Assembly (NCBI GenBank): GCA_951799425.1
Contig: OX637407.1
Span: 26,533,691-26,597,690 of the forward strand
DNA from: Ilex aquifolium
Lineage: Eukaryota; Streptophyta; Magnoliopsida; Aquifoliales; Aquifoliaceae
Direction: 5' to 3'
DNA length: 64,000 nucleotides
The position numbers and the translations under genes were made by a program. Under the pieces are notes generated by a model. It saw only the letters and a list, made by a program, of their open reading frames with translations. It was not told where the DNA came from and did not search any database. Positions 23,901 to 37,100 of this stretch are shown piece by piece. The stretch's first letter is position 1. Every line of letters begins with the position of its first letter.

Positions 23901-24230
23901 CAAGTCTTGCTCAATATTGTGAATTACTCTACAAAACCCACTTGCTTAAAATTCTAAAGTGCCTTAATTCTACTAAAATTTAATCAGTAACTAAGATTTT
24001 TTGGAACTAACTGATATGGGTATGTGGAAACGAGAGACCATTTACGAAGAGAACACTAGAAGCGATTAACTGTCGAAAAAAATAGATCAAAAACAAAGAA
24101 AAAAACAACAGGAAATAGATTAATGGTAGTATGTGTAAAGTTGCTGACCCAGTTTGACGATGAAACGAATAGGTTTGGTCGGTTTGATAGCTGAGTTTTG
24201 GTGGTGCTGGTTTTGATTCATCTCCTCCAT
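17901..24230 (-). CDS. IPK: Isopentenyl phosphate kinase
   Basis: Amino-acid-kinase-fold enzyme that phosphorylates isopentenyl and dimethylallyl monophosphate with ATP to give IPP and DMAPP, feeding the cytosolic isoprenoid pool. Twelve exons (minus strand): 24230-24149, 23574-23344, 23224-23127, 22038-21996, 20887-20826, 20674-20618, 19564-19529, 19456-19379, 19130-19064, 18959-18897, 18180-18077, 17996-17901. All are GT-AG and join exactly to 338 aa, close to the plant family length. The N terminus has IRFIVKLGGAAIT (nucleotide-binding Lys-Gly-Gly). About residues 100-110 have VVHGAGSFGHF, with the histidine that contacts substrate phosphate in archaeal homologues. Later motifs are GMSPFSCGW, VLHGDAVLD, ILSGDVIIRH, FLTDVSGVYD and HDTTGGM. 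The end is PEDWLGTVIRFVK. It is divergent from the WRKY gene with a 1.2 kb shared upstream region. No defects; introns are long (intron 1 ~0.6 kb, intron 4 ~1.1 kb). Confidence 0.95.
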
Positions 24231-24843
24231 GTTGGCTCTCTGCTACTCTTTCCTACACTGGGCTTCAAGTATAAGAAGAACTAAAACCCCAAGACGAAGC
24301 GAAACAGACCAGATTGGCTTCGATCGAGGTCTTGGTGATTGGCGAGTAGTGAACTCCACTCACAACTCACAAGCCAAATGATTAATCAATTGAAACAAGG
24401 AGAAAAAGGACTTCTGTCGAGTTTTTTTTTTTTCGGTTTGACTATAGTTATAATATTGAAATTTATAATTTTTGTAATTTACGATATTATTTTTTAGGAT
24501 TTAATTATAATTTATAATAATATTTTAAAATTAATCTTAAAAGAAATAATTTTTTTTATCACACTATAATTCTTTTACGATTAAGTTATAAATTTTGAAA
24601 ATCAAATTATAATTTTTTTGGCGGTGTTTAGGCCAAAAAAATTTTGTAAGTTGACCATTAAAGTGCCTCCACCGTCCCCACCGACATTGCAACACCATAT
24701 TTTAGGAGTTGTTTGCGGTACAAAAAAATAAAAATAGTATCGATTATTATTTTTGTTGTATTTTTAACATTTTTATAAATATTTTTAATTTTATCTATAT
24801 TGTGGTAAAAAATAATTACCAAATCAATATTTAAATTTTGCAT

Positions 24844-25216
24844 AAATCATACTTGGATCCTTGAGATTTATCACAAAATCACATGTATGTACCCCTCAGG
24901 TCAGGTATAGTAAATTACACTGACACTCCATGTCAGTAACGGGCAGCTAACCGACCTAACGAAAACTACAAAATGATTATGTTACCCTCTGATAAAAATC
25001 ACATAAAATCAACCTGACCCAAACCAAAATATGTCGCCTGTTGAATTTTTTTTTGATAAAAAATTGTTGATGGTAGTTTTTCAAAAGGGATTTTAACGGC
25101 AGAGAATTATGTGTTATATGAGACCAAACCCCGAGGGACTATGGTATTATTTTTTTATACTTGAGGGGATCTATGTGATTTAATAATAAATTTAAGGGAG
25201 TTCAAATGTAATTTAC
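24844..25216. mobile_element. Decayed MITE-like inverted-repeat element
   Basis: The left arm (TAAATCATACTTGGATCCTT, AAATCACATGTATGTACCCC) and the reverse complement of the right arm (AAATTACATTTGAACTCCCT, AAATCACATAGATCCCCTCA) align over ~60 bp with mismatches. No ORF and no target duplication that I trust. It occupies the middle of the IPK-WRKY shared promoter. Confidence 0.5.
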
Positions 25217-25286
25217 TACACTAACGAACTCCATAACTCGTACCTGCTGCGTGGACTTTTTATTGAAAGCTCAGATCCTCCACCCA

Positions 25287-25352
25287 GAGAGAGAGAGAGA
25301 GAGAAGGGGAAGAAGACGACGGCGAGAGACAGAGAGAGAGAGGGGAGGGGGG
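25287..25352 (+). repeat. GA-rich tract in the WRKY leader
   Basis: Runs of (GA)n and GGGGA (for example 25288-25304 and 25329-25346), about 130-190 bases before the WRKY start codon; likely in the 5' UTR or core promoter. Confidence 0.6.
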
Positions 25353-25475
25353 AAATAAAGAGAAGACGTTCTTTCAGGGAAGAACTAGAGAGAGCAAGTG
25401 GAGAGATAAAGTGTCTTTGAAGAGCCCCTAATGGTGGAGAACTTGACGTAGAGAATTGAACAAACCTCAAAGTCA

Positions 25476-28400
25476 ATGGCTGAGAAAGAAGGATTATCAT
25501 CGTTCTCATCGAGAGCTTCACCGGCTCCTCTACGTCCTACGATCACTCTACCACCACGATCTTCCATGGAAAGCCTCTTCATCGGTGGGTCAGGTGTGAG
25601 TCCAGGACCGATGACTTTGGTCTCTAACTTCTTCTCAGAAAACGATCCAGACTCCGCGTGCCGCTCGTTCTCGCAGCTCCTCGCAGGAGCTATGGCATCA
25701 CCGACGGCGATTTCAGCTCAGAGACCGAGTTTTCCTGCCCTCTCGGCGGCGGAGAATGGTTCAATGAAGAATAAGGAGGCTACTGATGGTGGTGGTGAGG
25801 ATGATTTTCGGTTGAATCGACAGTCCGGTTTGGTGATCGCACAGTCGCCGATGTTTACCATACCTCCTGGTCTGAGTCCTGCTACCTTGCTTGATTCGCC
25901 GGGTTTTTTCTCCTCCGGTCAGGTATTCGAGCTATGATGAATCCTTGTTTTTACTTGGAATTTTCGAGATAGATACGCGCATCTAAATTTTTATATTCTT
26001 AATGATTTTGAGAGGTAGAACAGTTCAGAACATATTTGAATTTGGTACTTACATCTCATTTCTGTTTTTGTCTATACTTTCGAGGCTGGAAATTGAATTT
26101 ACTGTTTAATCCGATTGAGTTTTTGGTCATGGAATGTAAAATTTTGTCAGATTTACTGATGATTTAATTTCTCAACTGTAGCTTGAATCATCAACCCCAG
26201 ATAGTTGGGATTAAGCTTTGTTGAGATGAGATGAGCTTGTCTCAACAATGACAATTTTGGAAATTTAGCTAAAACTAGAGAGTTGGCGTATGTTGCACTT
26301 AGATGCAGAGGGAGTTCTGCTATAATATCTAGTTATTCACTCTGTTGGAAGGGGGAGGTTGCAGCACGATCAAAACTATTTGGGCTATCAGCACAGAATT
26401 CAGTCTAGACTGCCTGGTGCTTGGCTTTTGTACCGTGGGTTAGGAATCTAGAAACAGAAATTTCACTTACAGGCTGAGGCATAGATCTCCCAGCAGACAA
26501 CTTATTTGATATAATGTTAGCAGGTATTTTTTTTGGATTTGGACTATGATGGAGGGATGGAGTTTAGGGTATCTTGCATTATACTTTCATCCACATTTTG
26601 TGTGTAGCTTGTCCCAATGTCAAACATAGACCTCGTTTAATAGCTGGACAAGGCAGATAATATTGTTCTGAGGCTCTAGGGCTTATTTGGTGACTCATGT
26701 AGTGTTCCAGGAAAAAGCTATATAGAAAATCACATCTAATAAAGTTTCTTTATGAAGGAGAAGCATAGGTGTAGGTACCCTGTAAAACCATGATATGGGT
26801 TGTTGTGTAGTGATTTGTTTGCCGGAACCTGTATGATATGGGTGATGGCAACATGTACAGTGAGTGTATGCTGAACACTGTTTTGATTCTTCACTTAGGG
26901 GCTGTTTGTTTCAGGATATGGGTGGTGCAAGGGGGTGGTATTAGGGAAATAGTACGTGGGACCCACCTTATACCTTGTTTGTTTAGCATTTTACAACCAG
27001 TAATATTTTCCGGGTCGTAATACCGACCCGGTATGAACAGTAGTTATAATGCCTTGTAGATGGTATTATTGAATACAACCTCCCCTGGTATTATATGCCC
27101 GGTACAAATGAGATGGAGGTATAATAGAGTAAAAAGACCCAACTGCCCTCATGTACAATTGTCTTTTTAAGGTTACAAGGTTACAATTGTCTTTTTACGG
27201 GTCATAGCCGCAATTGTTGACTTTTTTAAGTAGGTATTACACAGATAATGTTTGTGACAAACAAACAAGGGGAAGGATGAGATTATAGTTTAAGACCGGA
27301 TATAATATACTATTGGATCGGAGTGGAATGGATATAAAATCTTATACCACCTAAATCTTATACTCGAAACGAACAGGCCCTTAATATTTTCAATTTACTG
27401 TTAAAAATTTGGAATTACAAACCTGTTTTAAATGTTAATTTGTCATTTGTGGTATATGTAGGCCCCATTTGGGATGTCCCACCAGCAAACACTGGCTCAG
27501 GTTACAGCTCAGGCTGTGCAAGCTCACACACAAATGCAAATTCAAGCTGAATACACATCTTTATCAGCAGCTCCTGCTGCATCAATGCCACAGATTCCCT
27601 CATTTACTTCCAATACTGCCACACACCAGCAGATGCCACAACCAATGCAAGAACATAATGTTGTGAAGGAACCATCAGATTTCTCTCATTCTGATCAGAG
27701 GCCCCATCCTTCCTTTGCCATTGACAAACCTGCTGACGATGGTTACAACTGGCGGAAATATGGGCAGAAGCAGGTGAAGGGTAGTGAATATCCTCGAAGC
27801 TATTACAAATGTACATATCCTAAATGCTCAGTCAAGAAGCAGGTTGAACGGTCTGTGGACGGACAAGTGACTGAGATTATCTATAAGGGCCAGCATAATC
27901 ATCAGCCGCCTCAATCCAATAAGCGTGCAAAAGATACTGGAAACCCAAGTAACTCTGAAGTGGGTTCCGAAGCTCATGCTGGAAACTTTAACAAATCTAA
28001 GGAAGTGGTGTCTTCATATTCATTGTCAATGAAGGATCAGGAATCTGGCCAAGCTGCACCTGAACAATTGTCTGGCTTGAGTGACAGCGAGGACGTGGTT
28101 GATGCTGAAACAAAAGTAGATGAAAGGGATGAAGATGAACCTGAATCAAAGAGAAGGTTTTCTTGTTTACCTAATCGTGAAGGATTCCATCATGTGATAT
28201 TTTTAATATATCCAATTATCTTGATTGCTGTCATTATACATGCACATTGTGCAGGAACATAGAGGTCAAGATTTCAGAACCAGCTTCATCCCAGCGGACA
28301 GTTACAGAACCTAGGATCATAGTTCAAACAACCAGCGAAGTTGATCTTTTAGATGATGGCTATAGGTGGCGCAAGTATGGCCAGAAGGTTGTTAAAGGAA

Positions 28401-29495
28401 ATCCGTATCCAAGGTGATACTCTTTTCCCTGGTTCATTTACCATTATAACAAGCTATATGCTTTTGATTTAGGAATTCTTCAGGTAGTTTGGACTTGGTA
28501 TTAGCAAAGTTTAAGGGGCCTCTTAAGGATTTTGTTTCTTTAGGTTATACACCATGATAGATTTTGTACCCAACTACCCGCTGAACTACAAGATTCACGT
28601 GCCAGCTATTACAAAAGTTCTGGCATTCAATGCAAGATCATCGTACTGGTTGGTTCTCTACTGAGGCCACAATTAGGCCAACATGTGGATAAGAAAAGGA
28701 GTATGAGTCATTTGGCATAAACAAGGCCAAAAAAATGGAAAGAAAAATACCTTAATTATCACCTACATGGGGCCAGCGACATGTTTCACCATGAAACTCG
28801 GGCATGATCCTAGACTATATCAACATCATATAATTAGTCCCCCTTGGACTGCCCTACTTCATATTAAATTATCATCATATACCTATATGTCTTCAATATC
28901 ACAGACGCAACTATTTCTTTGTTTGAATAATGGATGGATGCCCTTAATTCATATCGGCATCTCCTCATTTTAGCCTAAATAAGGGTGTGCATGCTAAGTA
29001 GTATTAGGAAATTTAATTACAATGAATACGGTCAACTAGTTGCGTAGAAGGTAAATCAAATGTAGGAATCCTCACCCCGGGGCTGGTAGAAACAAGGAAA
29101 AAGTGAGCAGCCCTATATTAGAATTCAACAACGTCGAGGAATGATGCAAATAAATGTGGTATGACTAGATGAGAAGCTTCAAGTGAACGATTTGCTTGCT
29201 CCTCCAATTTTGCAGGAGCTATTATAAGTGCACAAACCCAGGATGCAAGGTAAGAAAACATGTTGAGAGAGCTGCAAGTGACCCGAAGGCTGTTGTAACA
29301 ACCTACGAAGGAAAACATAATCATGATGTACCAGCTGCTCGAAACAGTAGCCACAACACAACCAACAATATCGCGTCACAACCAAAGCCTCACAATGCTG
29401 TAGCTGATAAGCATGCATTATATAGAAGACCAGAATTTGGGATCAACGAGCAACAGCCTATACCATTGCGGTTTAAAGAAGAACAGATTACATAG
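25476..29495 (+). CDS. WRKY4: Group I WRKY transcription factor (WRKY3/WRKY4 type)
   Basis: Nuclear DNA-binding regulator recognising W-boxes (TTGACY); WRKY3/4-type proteins act in defence against necrotrophic pathogens. Four exons: 25476-25922, 27462-28156, 28255-28413, 29216-29495, all GT-AG, joining to 526 aa. Two WRKY domains are present. The first has WRKYGQK at residues 246-252 with a C-x4-C...HNH zinc site. The second has WRKYGQK at 419-425, followed by C-x4-C...HNH. The third intron interrupts the PR|SYYK codon, the conserved R-type position of the C-terminal WRKY domain. The N-terminal part is Ser/Pro-rich ([15 protein letters not shown]), followed by a Gln-rich stretch; ESKRR before the second domain is a likely nuclear signal. 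The start chosen has the family-like Ser-rich N terminus. A Harbinger MITE sits in intron 1. The symbol rests on family resemblance and gene order; WRKY3 is the alternative. Confidence 0.93.
26898..27380. mobile_element. PIF/Harbinger (Tourist-like) MITE in WRKY intron 1
   Basis: 483 bp bounded by GGGGCTGTTTGTTTC and, on the other strand, GGGCCTGTTCGTTTC, flanked on both sides by TTA (26895-26897 and 27381-27383), the 3-bp target duplication of this superfamily. It is non-coding and carries several GGTAT/CCGGGT words. It lies ~80 bp before the splice acceptor of exon 2. Confidence 0.8.
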
Positions 29496-30033
29496 ATTCT
29501 TTGAGTTTCAAACATGGAAAGAGAAAGAGGGCAGTCTGAGAACGCCAAAGAAAATTGCCATGAATCTCACACGGAAGATTGATCTTTCTGTTAGGATCTA
29601 CTTTCATGCTTGAGCGCAAAATTATGATCCACGGTCATCTATACCACTGCAAAAATACAAGAGAAACAGGGAAACAGGTGAGTGTACACCAAAATGTTGT
29701 CAGTAGGTACAAGCTAGCATTGAATTGAACAGAAATTGATTGTAAATTAACTTAATAGGGCATAGTGTTTGTACTGTTATAAACTTATAATTGTGTTTAT
29801 TCTTTTGTAAAACCCAATACTGATGATTGTTTTCTGTTGCATACGGAATCACATACACATTTTCGAAGTTCATTTATTTTTTCCTTCATTATTGAGACCC
29901 TGTAAACTGTTTGTTTCTGTTTCCTGGTTCTCAGATTGATATAAGATGGTGTGGCCGGAATGATACGAAGTATTGTCTAAGATTTGTGGCTCCGGTGATC
30001 CCTGCTGACATGAGGTGCTGTGTTTTGGGCATC
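29496..30033. other. WRKY 3' UTR and downstream spacer
   Basis: Presumed 3' UTR and flank of the WRKY gene. No further gene is seen. Confidence 0.45.
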
Positions 30034-30244
30034 TAGGGGTGTTAATCGAGACGAGTTACTCGGGTTCAACTCAAGCCCGACTCGTGTTCTAAACGAGCTG
30101 AGTTTGAACAATTTTCTAAACAAGCCTAAAAAAAGCTCGGTTCAAGCTTGCGAAGCTTAGCTCGTTCGGGCTTGAATAATTTTTTAGACTTGCTCGCCAG
30201 GATCGGGTTTAAGCTCGCAAAGCTCGGCTCGAAAAACACTCCTA
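30034..30244. mobile_element. hAT-type MITE
   Basis: 211 bp, starting TAGGGGTGTTAATCGAG, with the reverse complement of its end TAGGAGTGTTTTTCGAG (14 of 17 identical). Flanks TGGGCATC (30026-30033) and TGAGCACC (30245-30252) are a 6/8 match differing only by transitions, consistent with an old 8-bp duplication. The interior is made of AGCTCG/CTCGGG words. Confidence 0.65.
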
Positions 30245-30252
30245 TGAGCACC

Positions 30253-31179
30253 GGTGACAAGGATAAAAATTTCGTTTTAGTGCATAGTTTCAATTAATTT
30301 GGAAAGAGAAACATTTAAAAAATGTTATTAAAACATTTTGGAAAAGGGTTCAATTATGGTATCCAAAAGTTATTTTTCAATATTATGTCTTCACTTTTCA
30401 TCCAATAAAAACATAACACGTGTAAAGTCACAAATTTCATAAATTTATCTCAAACTCTCAAAATGATAGTCTTATCCTTGAAAACAAAATAAAAATATAT
30501 ATTTTTTAGAACCCATTGAATCGTAGCTCTAGCTCAATTGAACTAAAATTTAACCTAATTAAGTCATAACTTTCTCAAATTTTTTAGTATGATACCCTAG
30601 GCTTTTCTTTTTAGTTACATTAGGGAAGTGAAGATTTAGTGGATGTGATCATCCTACCAAAAAATCTGCCCTATATCATGAAAATGAAGTATAGATCAAG
30701 TGGTATCAAAAATAAACTGTAAATATAAATATCCTGAGTTTAAATTTTGACAATCACTTGGAACCATGTTATGAGGAATTTTTTCCTCATAAATACCCTA
30801 ATTCCGACCTGAATGACTTACATTTGAACGGATTAAGAAGGAGATTAATCGAGATGCGTGTAAGTTAATTCGGACATTCCTAACCATTGAAGAAAAAAAA
30901 AACATCTTACACGAGCCCAAAAAAAAAATCTCCATTTAATCCTTCAAGTCCTTCCCAGGTGAAGGAAATAACCTATAATCTCGAAGTAATTATTGTTTTA
31001 CATTTTACAATAACTCATACTTTGAATTGAAAAAAATGATTTCTTATTTCTTTCAATCACCCTCCTAATCACTTGGAGCATTGGTCCAGACTCCAAAAAT
31101 ACTAAAATTATTCCTCTCGATTTCTCGGTTGCCGAAATTGTTGTGCTCTCTATATGCAATTCCAACACCCCCATCCAAA
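30253..31179. other. Spacer between convergent WRKY and DUF1336 genes
   Basis: AT-rich DNA without a recognised gene; the end near 31179 should be the 3' UTR of the minus-strand gene. Confidence 0.45.
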
Positions 31180-34100
31180 TCAATCACCATCAGTGGGGTT
31201 TATGATTCTAGGTATTTGGCCATGGTTAACAAAATCAATCTTGTTCAATCGAACGCAACATAGAACCTTCTCCGGCAGTTCTTCTGGCTTTTGTGCCTGT
31301 CGAGCATTATGAAACGAATAGTGTAGGTTAGTTTTGACAGTAATGGAAGAGATAGAGTAAGCTCTCAATACTAGTCTGGTGGTTTCATTACAAAAGATTC
31401 AGAGGTAGAGTCACCTAAAAAGTAAAATTTCAAAAAATTCCAATGAATTTAAGTGTAAATCTAACTGTTTCAGCTTCAAACCTCTTGACTAAAGTTCCGT
31501 TAAAGTGTAAAAAAAAAATGAGCTGCAGTTGATTCCAAATGACAGCACTACAAAAATTTAAAACTTTACTGCTCTCTGGTTTTGTTATTTATCTAGTAGG
31601 GGCGACCATCAAAATTTTATTTCGAAACGGTCTAAATGTCCGAAACATTTCATTTTCCAAAGAGACTGAAACGAATTAATGATGAAAATCGGAATTCTAA
31701 TATTTCAAGATGTTTCATAATGTTTCGAGGTGTTTTATAATATTTCAATGTATTTGCACAATTGTTTTGGAATATTTCAAAGTATTTCAAGATATTTTGA
31801 TATATTTCGACCAATGTTTTTGAAAAATAATTCATAAATTTTTTATTTTTTTTTATTTGATTTTTGAAACAAGTCGAAATGTTTCCGTTTCTTAGGTGAC
31901 CGAAACAATGCACCAAAAAAAAATTTTAATCCATGAGTAGGGGATATGCATGAAATGGTAGAAGTCCAACTTCGAAGGAGTTAAATTTCATGGTCAGCTC
32001 ATTTCTATAAAAAATATGACAGCAAACCTACCAGAAATCAAATAAGGAACGTTTTTGAGCCGACCATCCATTAAATTAGTCATATCCAGTTTTCACTTGA
32101 TTAAACTATGCAACTTGGTATTGACAGATGAAGAAGATAAGCTCCTTTTATCTGCTCCATCGTTGTTAAATTGAATTTCAATTGACATCCTCAACTTTTC
32201 GGATAGGATAAGATACAAGAAAAAATTATACCTGAATGGTTAAACCCAAGTCAAGTATCCCATGTTTCAACCGTTCTCGGAATGTGTCAAGTCCTTTCCT
32301 AGATATGTAGCTGAAGCGGTGTACATCCAGGTCAATCTCAAAGTAATTGGGTCCCTGCATAAGACAGGCAAAATTAATTTTGATGTGATACTAACAACAG
32401 AATAGTTGTACTACAATAAGCTATCATGGAGGAAACTGCCCCCCCCCCCCCCCCAAACCCCCGAAAAAAAAAAGAGAAAAAACAGAAAGGTAGTGAGCGG
32501 GGGTGAAATTATATATGCAAACCTCAAATAATGCTTACTTACTCTTCTCCAGGCATTCTAGCATTAGGTATGGTACACAACATTTTGAAATGCATAAATT
32601 GCAATTTTTGTGTAGCTCATAGTCTGACGTCCACAACATAACTAAAGCGTTGTGTGCGCGAAAGAAGCCAAGTCTGTGTTGGCAAACAGATGAATTTAAC
32701 CTTCAAATGCTAGTTTACTATTTCTATTCAAGGACTCGAGTGAAAAATGCAGGGCTGAGTCCAGGCATGCCACACCTCTTGTTCCATATAGACTGCTACT
32801 CTATTATCTAAAGGTCCCATGGACCTAAGTAGTTAAGCTTAGACTCTATCCAGAAATTAGGCTCTGCCAGCTTGCGTTTTCATAGCTGAAATTGCTATCA
32901 CCAAGGAGGTTTCATGGGTGCCAAACCCCTCGTTGTCTGGCCATTGATGGAAATTTGAGAGCCAGCTAGGTTATCAGTTCATTTTGCTTCAATGGTATGG
33001 ACCAGACCATTGGAGGCTTGGATATTATGCATGAATAGCACAAAGAATGTCAGCATGTGCATAAAGAATTTAGCAGGTTCTACAAAAGTTTCAAACTATA
33101 TACCAGCCGTTTAAGTGGCACCGAGAGCATTGCATGTGAACATAAATTTGAATCACATTCAACTATCACCAACGAGCAAAATTGAAACAAGTGAGACAAG
33201 AACTAAAAGGAAAATGTTGCTCACCCTGTAGAAAGCATGTTGGGGACGTGAAAGCACCGGCTTATCATTATAAGCATGTAAAAGCTTCTTTTCAGCAGAA
33301 TTCAAGAGCAGGTCTTCTGGATTAACCACCCCAACCAGGATTTTTAGTCTTTCTCTAAAAGAAACAGTGGAATCTTTTGCAAAACCTTTCACTCTTTCCC
33401 GCTCATCCATGACCAGCCTCTGCGGCAGATATTCAACAAAGACGGATTTGTAAAATACTACATAAGGAAAGAAGACATTGATAACAGACTGAAGGTAAGA
33501 GATAAAAAATAACACAGACAGGAGTACCAAGTGAATCTAGGCAAGGTCATATGGTGACAAGTTTAAGAGGAATAAGATTTTGTCAAGAGTTCCTTTTAAG
33601 GTTGAAATAATAAAAATATTTGGCACACCTCATATATGCTAGGAATGAGCAAGAACAATGGTCTATTATGAATTATCTTTCTAAACTTCCAATTGGTAAG
33701 AACTAATTTAAAGCTCACGAGCCAGATTACTGAGGTTGATCAGATGCAGATACAGATCTAGGAGTTAAATCCAAGGGGGCAGCCCCTTACAGCATGTCTT
33801 TAGGGCGTGCCTTTGTCAACATAGATCAAGTTGTCTGGGGGTAACCACTCACAATTCTAATGATCTCTTAGCAAATACCAAATAAAACAGAGATTTCGAA
33901 AACTTGTGGGGGGCAGTCACTCCCCCTCCCTTCTGTAGATCCATCAATGACCAGAGGCTAACCAACTTTTACATGTTTATGATTCCTTGCAAAAGTTGAT
34001 TAGGAAAATTAAGAAGTATTGTACTTTTACTTCCATCTCAGACCGCCTCCAAAAGAAGAGTCTCTTCTTGTAAACCTCGTCTGGGCCCTATCCCCATGCT

Positions 34101-37100
34101 CTATCCCAACAAAAAACGAAAACAAAAACAAAACACCAAAAAAGAGGAAGGCAAGAAATGGAGAATAGAGAGGAAGCAAGAGTAAGAAAGAAAAAATAAA
34201 AAAAAAGTAGATCTAAATGTGCAGACGTCAAAGAGAAAGAAGGAAATGACATCCTTGCAAAAAAGATTCATGAATATCTCTTCCATTCTTACTCCGACTA
34301 TAAAGTAGAAAATAATATGAGATACAAAAGGAATATGTTTTTAGATATCTTTGCCATCAACACAAAAGCTGAATGGCTGAAAAGAGGGTGCCAACTTTTG
34401 AAGAAAAAAAATATTCATTTTTTCTGAACGGTGATAAATAAACTTAAGTATCAGGTAGTTCTACTTGTAGCCATGTGCTTTATGTGTGTATCTTAATCAA
34501 TTGTATTGTGCCCCCGTCGTCTAATAATCCCAATGCTTATCATTCCACCTTCCACTTCGATGAACCCGGTAGCCACTCAACCTTATTAAACTGTTTACAT
34601 ATTGTTCACTTTTTTACAAATGTACTAGCTTCATTCTTATTGTTGTTCATCTAGATTGCAAGGAGAGTCATGGAAGTAGACATAACGATGAATTAAATCG
34701 ATTTTGATGATTGATAGGAAAAAAGGAATGCATTAAAGGAGAACAGAAAAGAAAAAGAAAATTGAAAGAACCACATATTTAGCAGTTCTAGAGCCACGAA
34801 AAATTATATCATCATATAAAGGTGCAAATTGACTTACGCCAGCTGTGCATACCTTGATACAGTCGTAAAAGTGAGGAGAAATATCTTTGTCAAAACTCTC
34901 AGATACTTTGAAATAGATAACAAGGCTCATGCCTTCTCCATCGCTATCACCAAGGAACATGGAGGCAGGATAACTAGGCAGCTGCCATAAGAATATCAAG
35001 ATATTTTACAAGGCAAGCTATATCTAAAATCAGGAACTTTTTCCACTAAGCTGATAAAAATATTTGTTTTAATACCCCCCTCATCCAGTAAGATGAAACA
35101 TGACCCTGGTCCCACATTCTAAGTTGACTAGTTCTCAATCACAATAACCTAAAAAAGTTATGCAGGAAACAGTTTTATCCAAAAATAAATAAATGAATTG
35201 CAGGGGCACCCATATTTTTCTGCAAATGACAATCTTCAACCACAGCAACAAAGAACCAAATAAACTATAAAAAAGGGTAAGGTAACCACTGCAGCCCATC
35301 CACTTATCCAACCAAAAGAAGATTGGATCAAAAATCACAAATTTAGTACCCTCACAAAGAAGTTAAATGAAGAAAACTTTCCGAAAAAAAACAAAGAAAG
35401 AAAGATATTGAAATAATACCTGTATATTGATGATGAGTAGTGATGGCACTTTGTTGTGAGTTCTTACAAAGGGAAGTTCAAGGTGCTGAGCAATGTGATG
35501 TATCTTGCGAGAGCAAACAAATAAATCCATACCAACTGGGGAATAAGGACTGAAGTTTGGAGCGGGGTGTTTCCGCCTATCTCTGTGCAATAAAATGTAA
35601 AGGTCTAGTCAGTTATACCCCTATGTGGCGAAACACTGAACATACAAACTATAGAAAACCAAAGATACTAAACGAACAGAATCAAGTTGGATAAAATTAC
35701 TTAATAACATGCCTGAAATAATTCTCCCCCCGAAGCTTAAAAACTGAAGGTGCAACAGGACTCCAACATCCTGGATTTGGCTTCTCATCTGTTGAACGAG
35801 GAACCAGAAGTCCTGCCTTCAGATGACATAGGAATCTCTTAGATGGACCTGCTATTATGCTCATTGTATTTAGTAGAGTAAACATTTAGGTAGAGACATG
35901 TACACACACATCATAAGTTCGATAATATGCATATGAATCAGTGGACTTGCATCAGAAGCATAAAACAGAACAATACCATCATAAGGCCAATGTGAATTGT
36001 GTATGTTCATCCAGTGAAACATAACACATATTGAACCAAATTTGATATATAGCATGCACAACAAGCAAGATAATGGCATATACTCCAATCACAGGCTTGG
36101 CAGGATATTTCATACAATGTTCGTTATCAAAGAATGCAAGAATATTTATTGAACGATCGGTGAAAGGCAACTTACAGCATTCAGCCACTTGATCTCCATT
36201 ATGGGGTTTCCTCTTCACAGCAAGCAATATAACTGTTGACTTCTTTCTTTTGGATGCCAAGCCTGGACTTGATGGAGGTCGATTCTCGTCATCAATGACT
36301 GATGGAATCAATCGCGGTAGGCAATATTTCAAATTGCTTTCTTGAACCTTCCCTTCGAAATTAAACAAACCATCTTTCCGACCACTGAAGCTTCCATAAG
36401 AGTCGTCTAAGATTTTTCTCCTCTCTGTACAACCTTCATCAACCATCACTAAGCATGAAAGGTCATGATCTCGAGTACTTCCTAAAAGCGAATATCTGTT
36501 TGATTCCTTTAATTCATCTTTGCCCAAAACCCTATCAGTTTTACCTCCATCTATTTCCAGGTGGGTTCCATATAGTGTATCATACTTGCAACCATTCTCG
36601 GCCAAATAGGATGTACTTCCATCCGGAGTGATTTGGTCATCTGGGATGATTCCCGTTGCATTGCCCAATGAAGGAAAAAAGTCTGACAATGATGAGATTA
36701 ATAAAGTAAAGATTTATAAATGTTGCCCTCATTAATTAAAAACACAACTTTATTGAAATTGTTTATTACCCCCATGAACACTGATAAAGTCATCATCCGA
36801 TTCAGATTCAAGAATACTAACAGAGTCAAACCATGCTTCCTCTTGGCATGTTCCTGCAAATTAAAGAATGATAATATCAAGAAGTATCATAGAAGACCTC
36901 TGTAAACTAAAGGAAATATAGATCCTCAATCTCACAAGTAACCCCACCAAAAGAACTACCATGACTCTAAATAAATTCTCATGACAACTAACAGTTAACA
37001 ATAAAATGGTTAGTACTTAACACTACTATTTTCAACTGAACAAGATTAAATATGGGCATGTCCTTGACTTCTTTGATAAAAAATCCTCCTAGTTAGAAAA

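Larger units (their letters stand above)
24231..25475. promoter_or_regulatory. Divergent promoter region between IPK and WRKY
   Basis: About 1.25 kb separating two start codons in opposite directions. It contains a T-run at 24421-24432, AT-rich DNA, the MITE-like element at 24844-25216 and, next to the WRKY gene, a GA-rich leader. I did not find a convincing TATA box for either gene. Confidence 0.5.
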
